In this document: one piece after another, positions 40,672 through 48,333 of the stretch
How positions within the stretch are numbered: the first letter of the stretch is position 1
How the letters are laid out: the number at the start of each line of letters is the position of its first letter
NCBI GenBank assembly: GCA_963707665.1
Contig: CAVPQU010000007.1
Span: 124,001-188,000, forward strand
Reading direction: 5' to 3'
From: DATJCV01 sp963707665
Lineage (GTDB): Bacteria; Pseudomonadota; Gammaproteobacteria; Burkholderiales; Burkholderiaceae_D
DNA length: 64,000 nt
Position numbers and translations under genes: made by a program
Notes under the pieces: generated by a model
The model's database searches: none
Told to the model about the DNA's origin: nothing
What the model saw: the letters and a program-made list of their open reading frames with translations, nothing else

Positions 40672-42954
40672 ATGAGTAAAAAAAGCAAACAGACGACGAA
40701 CAAGAAGATTGAGTTGTGGGGAGGGCTTGAATGTACTGTCAATCGAGTCTCCGATGAATATTTCAGCCAGATGGAAAAAAACGGGCACGCCGCCCGCCAG
40801 GGGGATCTGGAGCGTTTTGCTTCCCTTGGAATTCGCGCCATCCGCTATCCGGTGTTATGGGAGCGTACAGCGCCAGATGGCTTGGAGCGAGCCGACTGGT
40901 CATGGTCAGATGAGCGCCTGCTCGGTTTGCAACAGCTTGGTATCAGGCCAATCGTAGGGCTGGTACACCACGGTAGTGGCCCTCGGCATACCAGCCTGGT
41001 TGACCCCGGCTTTGCAGAAGAGTTGGCGGAATTTGCGCGCGCGGTTGCGCAGCGTTATCCATGGCTTGAGTACTACACACCGGTGAACGAGCCTTTGACC
41101 ACTGCGCGTTTCAGCGGGCTGTACGGCCTGTGGTACCCGCATGGAAGGGATGAGCGCACCTTCATCCAGGCGCTGTTGAACCAGTGTCGTGCCGTGGTCT
41201 TGTGCATGCGCGCGATCCGGGAAATCAATCCGCACGCCAAACTGGTACAAACCGACGATCTCGGTAAAATTTACAGCACGCCGGAAATGGCGGAATTGGC
41301 AGGGTTCTATAACGAACGCCGCTGGCTGTCATGGGATCTGTTGTGCGGAAAAGTCGGTCCGGAACATGCGCTTTGGGAATACCTGTGCAATACCGGCATC
41401 GACCCGGCTGAATTCTTGTGGTTCCAGGACAATCCTTGTCTGCCAGACATCCTAGGCGTCAATTATTACATTACCAGCGAACGGTGGCTGGACCATCGCG
41501 TGGAACGCTATCCGCCGCACTATATCGGCGCGTATGGCGGGCGCCCTCATGCCGACATTGAAGCGCCGCGCGCACTGGCAACCCCTACGCCCGGAATCGG
41601 ACCCTTGCTGCAAGAGATATGGGAACGCTACGGCTTGCCGCTGGCGGTGACCGAGGCGCATATCGACTCCCATCGCGAGGACCAGCTGCGCTGGCTGGTT
41701 GAAATCTGGGAAGCTGCGAAGGCGGCGCAACGCAATGGTGCCGATGTGCGTGGCGTCACGGTCTGGGCGTTGCTCGGTTCGTACGACTGGAATAGCCTGG
41801 TCACCGTGTCTAGGGGCTGTTACGAACCGGGCCCGTTTGACGTCCGTTCGCAGCCACCGCGTCCTACTGCGGTAGCCGGGCTGATGCAGGAATTGTCGAT
41901 GGATCGCCCCTTGACGCATCCGGCCCTGCAAGGGCAGGGTTGGTGGCGCCGGCCCGGCAGGCTCTTCTGTCAGTCAGTGGCGACGAGCACCGCAATTGCC
42001 TCCATTGCCGTCGACCGTTACAGCGGCAAGAAGCAGCCGGTACAGCCGATCCTGATTGCCGGCGCCTCCGGCACGCTGGGCGCCACCTTTGTCCGCATCT
42101 GCACTCAGCGTGACTTGCCGTGCCGCGCGCTCAGCCGGCAAGAGATGGATATCGCAGATTACGCCTCGGTTGAGCGCGCCGTCGCCCGCTACCAGCCTTG
42201 GGCCATCATCAATGCCAGCGGGTATGTACGGGTCGACGAAGCAGAAAATGATGTCGAGCGCTGCTTTCGTGAAAATACACACGGCCCGTCGGTACTGGCG
42301 ATCGCCTGTGCGAGGCATAACATCCAGCTGATGACATTTTCGAGCGACTTGGTGTTCGATGGCCGCCAGTGCGCCCCCTACGTCGAATCGAACGACGTGG
42401 CGCCGCTCAATATCTATGGCAAAAGCAAGGCCGAGGCAGAGCGCAGGGTGCTGGATATCGATCCCGAGGCGTTGGTGGTACGCACCAGCGCATTTTTCGG
42501 GCCGTGGGACCGTTACAATTTTCTCACCCAGTTGTTGAAGACGCTGGCTGCGGGTTTTCCGTTTGTGGCGGCGAACGACATCACGGTGTCACCGACCTAT
42601 GTGCCGGACCTGGTGCATGTCTGCCTCGATCTGCTGGTCGACAAGGAAAAGGGTATCTGGCATCTGACCAACGCCCAAGCGATTACCTGGGCGGATCTGG
42701 CGCTCAAGGTCAGCGCCATGGCGGGCGTTGATGCCAGCCGGCTGGAGGCGCGGACCTGCGCCGACCTCAGCTACCTCGCGCATCGGCCGCTCTACAGCGC
42801 TCTCGGCAGCGAAAGGGCGGTTTTCCTGCCGACGCTGGATGATGCCTTGTGCCGTTATGTCGAGCTGCGTGCGCAGCAGGCTGAAGAAGATTATCCGGGG
42901 CCGGCGGCGCATTGCGGTAGCTGTCAACCGCTCGCTGGTACAGCCCGCGGTTAA
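40672..42954 (+). CDS. Fusion of GH1-like glycosidase and RmlD-type sugar-nucleotide reductase
   Basis: About 760 residues. The N-terminal GH1-like barrel (about 10-430) has IELWGGLECTVNRVSDEYF, acid/base Glu in YTPVNEPLTTARFSGLY and nucleophile Glu in LAVTEAHIDSH. From residue about 460 an extended SDR domain follows: ILIAGASGTLGATFVRI, FSSDLVFDG and the YGKSK catalytic motif, matching dTDP-4-dehydrorhamnose reductase (RmlD). ATG 40672 is preferred because the family starts close to the barrel; upstream in-frame ATGs exist. The gene is intact. The two activities suggest trimming and making of a deoxysugar or related glycan. Confidence 0.85.
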   Translation: MSKKSKQTTNKKIELWGGLECTVNRVSDEYFSQMEKNGHAARQGDLERFASLGIRAIRYPVLWERTAPDGLERADWSWSDERLLGLQQLGIRPIVGLVHHGSGPRHTSLVDPGFAEELAEFARAVAQRYPWLEYYTPVNEPLTTARFSGLYGLWYPHGRDERTFIQALLNQCRAVVLCMRAIREINPHAKLVQTDDLGKIYSTPEMAELAGFYNERRWLSWDLLCGKVGPEHALWEYLCNTGIDPAEFLWFQDNPCLPDILGVNYYITSERWLDHRVERYPPHYIGAYGGRPHADIEAPRALATPTPGIGPLLQEIWERYGLPLAVTEAHIDSHREDQLRWLVEIWEAAKAAQRNGADVRGVTVWALLGSYDWNSLVTVSRGCYEPGPFDVRSQPPRPTAVAGLMQELSMDRPLTHPALQGQGWWRRPGRLFCQSVATSTAIASIAVDRYSGKKQPVQPILIAGASGTLGATFVRICTQRDLPCRALSRQEMDIADYASVERAVARYQPWAIINASGYVRVDEAENDVERCFRENTHGPSVLAIACARHNIQLMTFSSDLVFDGRQCAPYVESNDVAPLNIYGKSKAEAERRVLDIDPEALVVRTSAFFGPWDRYNFLTQLLKTLAAGFPFVAANDITVSPTYVPDLVHVCLDLLVDKEKGIWHLTNAQAITWADLALKVSAMAGVDASRLEARTCADLSYLAHRPLYSALGSERAVFLPTLDDALCRYVELRAQQAEEDYPGPAAHCGSCQPLAGTARG

Positions 42955-43150
42955 TTCGGGCGGGATTGCGGTCGATACGCGGAGCACAATGTCGGATGAG
43001 GCAATGATTGAAAAATTCGCCGTTTTCCAGTCGCCAAATCCATTTGTTAAGCGGCGCGCTGTCAACGAGGCCGGCGCTGCAGGGCAACACAGCCGGCTGT
43101 TGCCAACAAAGCGTTGGAGCGGCAATCGCTCCCTTGCCCCGGAGCGTGAC

Positions 43151-43246
43151 ATGGACGACCCCTAACATCCGTAACGCTTCATCGATGCCCAGCACGGCGT
43201 TTTTGATACCGTCTGCGCCGAACTGCAAAGCGGCAAAAAGCGCTGA
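43151..43246 (+). pseudogene. Decayed DUF1810 gene start
   Basis: From ATG 43151 the frame reads MDDP, two TAA stops (43163, 43172), then RFIDAQHGVFDTVCAELQSG-KKR and TGA. This matches residues 3-32 of the intact DUF1810 protein at 53873 (RFVDAQQGVYDAACAELRAG-RKR). The second TAA stands where the intact gene has CAA. The rest of the gene is gone. A true relic in a gene-poor gap of 313 bp. Confidence 0.7.
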
Positions 43247-43267
43247 CGTTGACGTTGCCATTTCTTA

Positions 43268-43819
43268 TTACTGGACGTCAATCCCATCCTGTCTGGATGA
43301 CGCGCGGTGCAGTCTTCGCCATGCCAGACAATCGCGGATCGACCAGCTGATGGCGGCAAGGGCGAGCGCAGAAAGACTCCACGACAGCAGGCCATGATCA
43401 ACCGGCGTCAGCGCGGCTGCGCGTGTAGACCAGTCGAGCAAGGTTGGCACCAGCACAAGCGTAATGAACCCCAGGTTCAGTGTCAGCAAAAAGTGCAGTA
43501 TCCGTTCGTTCTGCGGCAGCACCCGAGTTCGATTTTCGACGAGTTCGTCGATTGCATCAATGATGATCGCAGCGACCAGTAACATGCCAATGAACGCCGC
43601 GTATCCACCATGCCAGGCGCGCCAGCCAAGTGCCAGGAACAAGGCGCCATACACCGCTTCGCGCAGCACATGCACGCCGACCTCGGTGCGAGCCTCAGTC
43701 CGGTGCGGCAGGCGAACGATCATTTCATGGTTGAGTAACGTGTCGATGCCACCGATCACGCCTTGCATGCACAACAATGCGGGCAATAAAATTTCGGTAT
43801 TCAAGTTGCGATCTCCCAT
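43268..43819 (-). CDS. Hypothetical four-helix membrane protein
   Basis: 183 residues. Hydrophobic segments are visible near the N-terminus (LLPALLCMQGVIGGIDTLL), in the middle (AVYGALFLALGWRAW, AFIGMLLVAAIIIDAIDELVENRTR), and in the second half (LHFLLTLNLGFITLVLVPTLL, LLSWSLSALALAAISWSIRDCLA). The segment NHEMIVRLPHR with many His/Glu residues suggests a metal or substrate site. Start ATG 43819. Not assigned to a named family; it converges with the GH1-RmlD fusion gene. Confidence 0.65.
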   Translation of the reverse strand: MGDRNLNTEILLPALLCMQGVIGGIDTLLNHEMIVRLPHRTEARTEVGVHVLREAVYGALFLALGWRAWHGGYAAFIGMLLVAAIIIDAIDELVENRTRVLPQNERILHFLLTLNLGFITLVLVPTLLDWSTRAAALTPVDHGLLSWSLSALALAAISWSIRDCLAWRRLHRASSRQDGIDVQ

Positions 43820-43975
43820 GGTCGTCTCGGGACGCCGTGACCTGTCAGCCGCTTTGCCCTCCATCGAGTGTCGGCTGCCGGGAAGGGCGACAGGCGGGTT
43901 CGAGTCGCAATACGACGGCGCCGTTTCGGGTTATAAAACCTTTTTCACCAGCTTGCGGCGCGTGCCGTCAAACTC

Positions 43976-44164
43976 CTAGCTTGGTACGTCGCCGTTTTGC
44001 ACTCGGATAACGGGTGAACCACCTTCCTGATCACGACACCATCTGGCGAGCAGATTGGCGCCAATACCAAGGTCACGTGCGATCGCCGCTTTACTGGCAC
44101 CAGGCTGTCGCGCCAGCGTGACAGCCTCACTCTTGAATTTTTCTGAAAACGTCCCTAGCTGCAT
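43976..44164 (-). pseudogene. IS3-family OrfA fragment
   Basis: It reads MQLGTFSEKFKSEAVTLARQ and then KAAIARDLGIGANLLARWCRDQE, the helix-turn-helix of IS3-group OrfA transposases (TnpA). It stops at 62 residues; no OrfB or terminal repeat is visible. It marks the right edge of the accessory segment before fabA. Confidence 0.7.
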
Positions 44165-44573
44165 TTAACACCCCATAGTTGGATCGTACCTATTGAATGT
44201 GTCCGTGCTTCCCGGGAAGCCCAAAAAGTCCCTTGCAAACGCTGATTAGGTTGCTCATCGTTGCCTTATTTGCAAGCAAAGAGTTCTGTTAAAATCTTGA
44301 TGCACTAACTTTGGCATCGGAGTAGGCCAATTGCACAAAGTTATGTATGGATAACAGACCTTATGTGGCACGAATTTCGCAAGTCGTTGATTGTGACCAT
44401 AACGAATTGCAATAATTATGGCGCCTACGTTTTGATTTCTCTTTTGCCCAACTCCGGCATGTTTTGGCGGCTGACATACGATGGCGATACGCACACCATC
44501 ATGGCATGATGCGCCTCAATGAAATTCTTCAGACCTCCTCGATAGACTCTTTCTTCAAAAGCCAGGAAAATAG
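44165..44573. other. Upstream region of fabA
   Basis: 409 bp, relatively AT-rich, with no supported gene. It must hold the fabAB promoter. The near-perfect palindrome at 44497-44511 is the only distinct site I see. Confidence 0.5.
44497..44511. promoter_or_regulatory. 15-bp palindrome CATCATG-G-CATGATG upstream of fabA
   Basis: Perfect 7-bp arms with a 1-bp centre, 63 bp before the fabA start. This is a plausible operator position, but no known regulator is matched. Confidence 0.35.
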
Positions 44574-45089
44574 ATGACACGACTTTCTTCACTCGACCGC
44601 GAGCAGTTGCTCGCATGCGCCCGTGGCGACATGTTTGGCCCGGGCAATGCGCAGCTGCCCATGCCGCCGATGCTGATGTTTGACCGCATTACCGAAATCG
44701 CGGCCGAAGGCGGCGAGTATGGCAAGGGTGTGATCCGGGCCGAATTCGATATCCATCCCGAACTGTGGTTTTTCGGCTGTCACTTTGAAGGCGATCCGGT
44801 GATGCCGGGCTGCCTCGGATTGGACGCGATGTGGCAACTGGCCGGTTTTTTCCTGCCGTGGCTGGGCGAACCCGGCCATGGCCGCGCGCTCGGAGTGGGT
44901 GAAGTCAAGTTCAGCGGCCAGGTACTGCCGAGCGCCAAGCAAGTGCGCTATCAGATCGACGTCCGTCGCGTCATGCGCGGCAAGCTGGCACTGGTGATCG
45001 CCGACGGCCGCACCTTCGTCGACGATCGTGAAATTTACGTGGCCAAGGATTTACGCGTGGGCCTGTTCAAATCAACTGTGGGGTTTTAA
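44574..45089 (+). CDS. fabA: 3-hydroxydecanoyl-ACP dehydratase/isomerase FabA
   Basis: Dehydrates 3-hydroxydecanoyl-ACP and isomerises trans-2 to cis-3-decenoyl-ACP, the branch point to unsaturated fatty acids. 171 residues. The active-site His70 is in FFGCHFEGDPVMPGCLGLDA, with the catalytic Asp84 after it. The stop overlaps the fabB start (TAATG), the usual coupled fabA-fabB pair. Confidence 0.97.
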   Translation: MTRLSSLDREQLLACARGDMFGPGNAQLPMPPMLMFDRITEIAAEGGEYGKGVIRAEFDIHPELWFFGCHFEGDPVMPGCLGLDAMWQLAGFFLPWLGEPGHGRALGVGEVKFSGQVLPSAKQVRYQIDVRRVMRGKLALVIADGRTFVDDREIYVAKDLRVGLFKSTVGF

Positions 45090-46300
45090 TGATGCGCCGT
45101 GTTGTTGTCACCGGTATGGGTATTGTGTCGTGCCTGGGAAACGACCAAGCCAGTGTCGCGCAATCCTTGCGCGAGCTCCAGCCGGGTATCCGTCATGTTC
45201 CCGAATACGCCACGCTCGGCATGCGCAGTCAGGTCGCCGGCGTGCCGCAAATTGATCTCGAAGCGACCATCGACCGCAAGCTGAAGCGCTTCATGGGCGA
45301 TGCGGCCGCCTATGCCTATGTCTCGATGCGCGACGCCATTGCCGATGCCGGGCTGGATGAGGCCACCATCAGCGATCCGCGCACCGGCGTGATCGCCGGC
45401 TCCGGCGGCGCCTCGTCGCAGTGGCAAATCGAAGTCGCCGACCTGCTGCGGCAACGCGGCATCCGCCGCGTTGGCCCCTACATGGTGCCGCGCACCATGG
45501 GCTCCACCGTCTCCGCCACGCTGGCCACCGCGTATCCAATTCACGGCGTCAGCTATTCGATTTCGGCCGCTTGTGCTACCTCGGCGCACTGCATCGGCGC
45601 CGCAGCCGACCTGATCCGCCACGGCGTCCAGGACGTCATGTTCGCCGGCGGCTCGGAAGAAGTGCATTGGGGCTCGAGCGCCCAGTTCGACGCCATGGGA
45701 GCGCTCTCCACCGGCTACAACGACCGTCCGCAGCAGGCTTCGCGCCCCTACGACGCCAAGCGCGACGGCTTCGTGATCGCCGGCGGCGGCGGCATGCTGG
45801 TGCTGGAAGAATACGAACACGCCAAGGCGCGCGGCGCCCGCATCTACGCCGAATTGCTTGGCTACGGCGTCACTTCCGACGGCGCCGACATGGTGGCGCC
45901 CTCGGGCGAAGGCGCGGTGCGCTGCATGCAGATGGCCTTGGCCAACGTGTCGCGGCCGATCGACTATATCAACACCCACGGCACTTCGACCCCGGCCGGC
46001 GACCCGATCGAATTGAAAGCGGTGCGCGAAGTGTTCGGCGCGGACTGCCCTCCGCTGTCCTCGACCAAGGCGCTATCCGGCCACCCTCTGGGCGCGGCCA
46101 GCGTGCATGAAGCGATCTATTGCCTGTTGATGCTGAAGGAAGGCTTCATGGCTGGCTCGGCCAACATCGAAACGCTCGACCCGGCGGTGGCGGATTTTCC
46201 GATCCTGCGCGAAAGCCGCGACGCCAAGATCGACGTCGTGCTGTCCAACAGCTTCGGCTTTGGCGGCACCAACGGCGCCTTGGTGTTCGGGCGGGTCTAG
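45089..46300 (+). CDS. fabB: 3-oxoacyl-ACP synthase I
   Basis: Condensing enzyme needed to elongate cis-3-decenoyl-ACP. 403 residues; it starts RRVVVTGMGIVSCLGN. The catalytic Cys is in SISAACATSAHCIG, and the two His in NTHGTSTPAGD and LSGHPLGAAS, ending in SNSFGFGGTNGALVF. Two ATGs (45089, 45092) are possible starts; the first overlaps the fabA stop. Confidence 0.96.
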   Translation: MMRRVVVTGMGIVSCLGNDQASVAQSLRELQPGIRHVPEYATLGMRSQVAGVPQIDLEATIDRKLKRFMGDAAAYAYVSMRDAIADAGLDEATISDPRTGVIAGSGGASSQWQIEVADLLRQRGIRRVGPYMVPRTMGSTVSATLATAYPIHGVSYSISAACATSAHCIGAAADLIRHGVQDVMFAGGSEEVHWGSSAQFDAMGALSTGYNDRPQQASRPYDAKRDGFVIAGGGGMLVLEEYEHAKARGARIYAELLGYGVTSDGADMVAPSGEGAVRCMQMALANVSRPIDYINTHGTSTPAGDPIELKAVREVFGADCPPLSSTKALSGHPLGAASVHEAIYCLLMLKEGFMAGSANIETLDPAVADFPILRESRDAKIDVVLSNSFGFGGTNGALVFGRV

Positions 46301-46474
46301 CCCAGTTCAGCGCCGTCCCCGGGTGCCGTACTCGGGGAATCGCGTGGCTGGGTCCGCATAGGCCGGCCACGTTCTGCCGGCCGCACCTGCCAGCGGATCC
46401 CTGGCCGCCGCGGGAATGGTCGCCAGTTCATGCGCGGCCCGTATCAGATACCGTACAGCCCACTCCGCATTACC

Positions 46475-46537
46475 GGAGTATGTTGCTTAAACGACCATGT
46501 GGCGCCCGATATTTGCCGTTTACCCATGGAGTATGTG
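46475..46537 (+). repeat. Dispersed two-half-site element, copy C
   Basis: GGAGTATGTTG at 46475 and GGAGTATGTG at 46528, 53 bp apart, with ACCAT and GCGCCCGATAT between. It is the closest match to copy E; the same offsets are conserved throughout. Confidence 0.75.
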
Positions 46538-46798
46538 TGGCGATCACGGCGCCGCTCTGCCTTCCCTTCGCAGCACGTCGTCAGCCTGACGCTGCCGCCA
46601 TCCATTCTGCGATCGACTCCATGGCAGCCGGGCGCCTGCGCGGCGACGTCGAGCCGTCAGTGCCCGGCTTGGCGGCGTTGAGCACAACGAGGACGTGACC
46701 GCAGCAGCCGACCCATGCCGGATTTTGGTTCTGACCCGGAGCAGCCGCGAAACGGATCAAGGCAGTCGGCGTCATCCGATGAGCTCAGGATCAGCCAG

Positions 46799-46861
46799 GA
46801 GTATGTGGTGGAATGGCTTGTTTTAAGCGCGACACTGGTCCTTGTGATAATGAGTATGTGA
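46799..46861 (+). repeat. Dispersed two-half-site element, copy D (diverged)
   Basis: GGAGTATGTGG at 46799 and TGAGTATGTG at 46852, 53 bp apart. GCGCGA replaces GCCCGA at the core offset and the CCA is lost. It lies 167 bp upstream of the NarL-type regulator, same strand. Confidence 0.6.
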
Positions 46862-47027
46862 GTGTGGACCAGCGCGGGCGGCGCGCATGGAGGCAGCAGT
46901 GGCGGTTTTCTGCCAGGTTTGAGATTATCCGGCTTGGATGGCATGCCAACCGCCTGGACGGGCGATTCGATGACTGGGATTGTCGTCCCTGCGCCGATTC
47001 AGGCATAACCGAACAGGATGGACAAAC

Positions 47028-47660
47028 ATGATACGTGTTGCAATCTGCGACGATCATCAGATTGTCAGGGCCGGATTCAGGCAGATCTTGTCCGGCATCG
47101 ACGATATTGAAGTGGTCGCGGAAGCGGCCAGCGGCAAGGAGGCGCTGGAGATTGCGCGCAAAGAAATCTGCGACGTGATGATGCTCGACATCGGCATGCC
47201 GGACCAGAATGGCGTCGATACGCTGCGCACCATCAAGCGCGGCCAGCCGGACATGCCGGTCCTGATCCTGAGCGGCTACCCGGCGCAACAGTACGCGATG
47301 AACTTGTTGAAGATCGGTGCCAACGGCTATCTGAACAAGGAATGCGAGCCGGACGAGCTGATCCAGGCCATTCGCACCGTGTCCACTGGCCGCCGCTATG
47401 TTGGCGCCGCGGTTGGCGAGTTGCTGATGCAGGGATTCGACCAGGATGCGGGCGCCGCCCCTCACACTGAATTATCGGATCGGGAATTCCAGATATTCCT
47501 CCATCTGGCAAAGGGCGACACGGTCACCGGCATTGCGGAAAAGCTCTCGCTCAGCGTCAAGACCATCAGCACCTACCGCACCCGCGTGATGGAAAAAATG
47601 CAACTGAATTCAAATAGCGACCTGACCTATTACGCGCTCAAGAATGGTTTGCTGGAGTAG
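47028..47660 (+). CDS. NarL/FixJ-family response regulator
   Basis: 210 residues. The receiver domain (1-120) has an acidic pocket DD at residues 8-9, phospho-acceptor Asp54 in MMLDIGMPDQNGVD and Lys in LNKECEPDE. A LuxR-type HTH follows (about 143-205: LSDREFQIFLHLAKGDTVTGIAEKLSLSVKTIS). ATG 47028 is the start; an in-frame upstream extension lacks homology. Its likely partner is the CHASE3 histidine kinase 670 bp downstream, which belongs to the HisKA_3 type that pairs with NarL regulators. Confidence 0.9.
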   Translation: MIRVAICDDHQIVRAGFRQILSGIDDIEVVAEAASGKEALEIARKEICDVMMLDIGMPDQNGVDTLRTIKRGQPDMPVLILSGYPAQQYAMNLLKIGANGYLNKECEPDELIQAIRTVSTGRRYVGAAVGELLMQGFDQDAGAAPHTELSDREFQIFLHLAKGDTVTGIAEKLSLSVKTISTYRTRVMEKMQLNSNSDLTYYALKNGLLE

Positions 47661-47712
47661 GCGGAAAGAGCGTGTGCCCCGTTGCGCTGGCAATGCCGCT
47701 CCGACTTGGGCG

Positions 47713-48093
47713 CTAACGCAACAGTTGCTGGATGTGGGAAACCAGCAGGCCGATATCCGTCGCTTTATCAAAGAAACCATCGGCCCCCAGCGCCATGCTG
47801 CGCGCCTTCAGCGCATGACTGGCATTGCTGGTGAAGACAAGACGCTTGCCATATGGCCGGGCGTCGCTGCTCAAGCCGGCCAGCACCCCCAGGCCGGTGC
47901 CTTCGCGCAGGCCGATATCGACAATCGCGACGTCCCATTCGCGGCAACGCAATTCCTTTAACGCATCCTTCTCATTTTCTGCAAAACCCACCACTTCTAT
48001 TTGCGCGTTTTCTTGCAGAATATCGGTCAGGGCTGCGCGAACTTGGTGCGCATCTTCGATCAGGAATACTTTCAGTTTTTTATGCAGACTCAT
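47713..48093 (-). CDS. Receiver-only response regulator
   Basis: 126 residues, a single receiver domain and no output domain. The acidic pair is in VFLIEDAHQV, the phospho-acceptor Asp59 in VAIVDIGLREGTGLG, Thr in LVFTSNASH and Lys in FFDKATDIG. Start ATG 48093; the frame is open further upstream without homology. It sits between the NarL regulator (convergent) and the kinase (divergent), and may be a phosphate sink or a second target of the kinase. Confidence 0.85.
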   Translation of the reverse strand: MSLHKKLKVFLIEDAHQVRAALTDILQENAQIEVVGFAENEKDALKELRCREWDVAIVDIGLREGTGLGVLAGLSSDARPYGKRLVFTSNASHALKARSMALGADGFFDKATDIGLLVSHIQQLLR

Positions 48094-48333
48094 GGCGTCG
48101 CGGCTCTGGCAGCCTGTTTCAGCCACCTGGTAGTGCGCCCATTGTAGGTATGGCACGGCTGCAATGCAATAAGACGACTCAGGAAGAGAGTGTAGGAGAA
48201 CGACTACCTGCCATGATCGACGGCACCAACGGCGCCGTAGATCGTCCTGATTCTTTCCAGGCACGCCGCTGAGCACGTATCATCGGGTAAGCTGGTGTTG
48301 CCGGCAGCCCGTATCAATCTTGGGAAATTCGGA

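Larger units (their letters stand above)
46301..47027. other. 727-bp gene-poor region between fabB and the NarL-type regulator
   Basis: No frame here shows a recognisable family. Two copies of the dispersed two-half-site element lie in it (46475-46537 and 46799-46861), both pointing toward the regulator gene. A minus-strand frame at 46581-46775 is open but unconvincing. Confidence 0.5.

Noticed and set aside
46581..46775. 64-residue minus-strand frame downstream of fabB
   Set aside because: Open but no start signal, no homology; not enough to call a gene.
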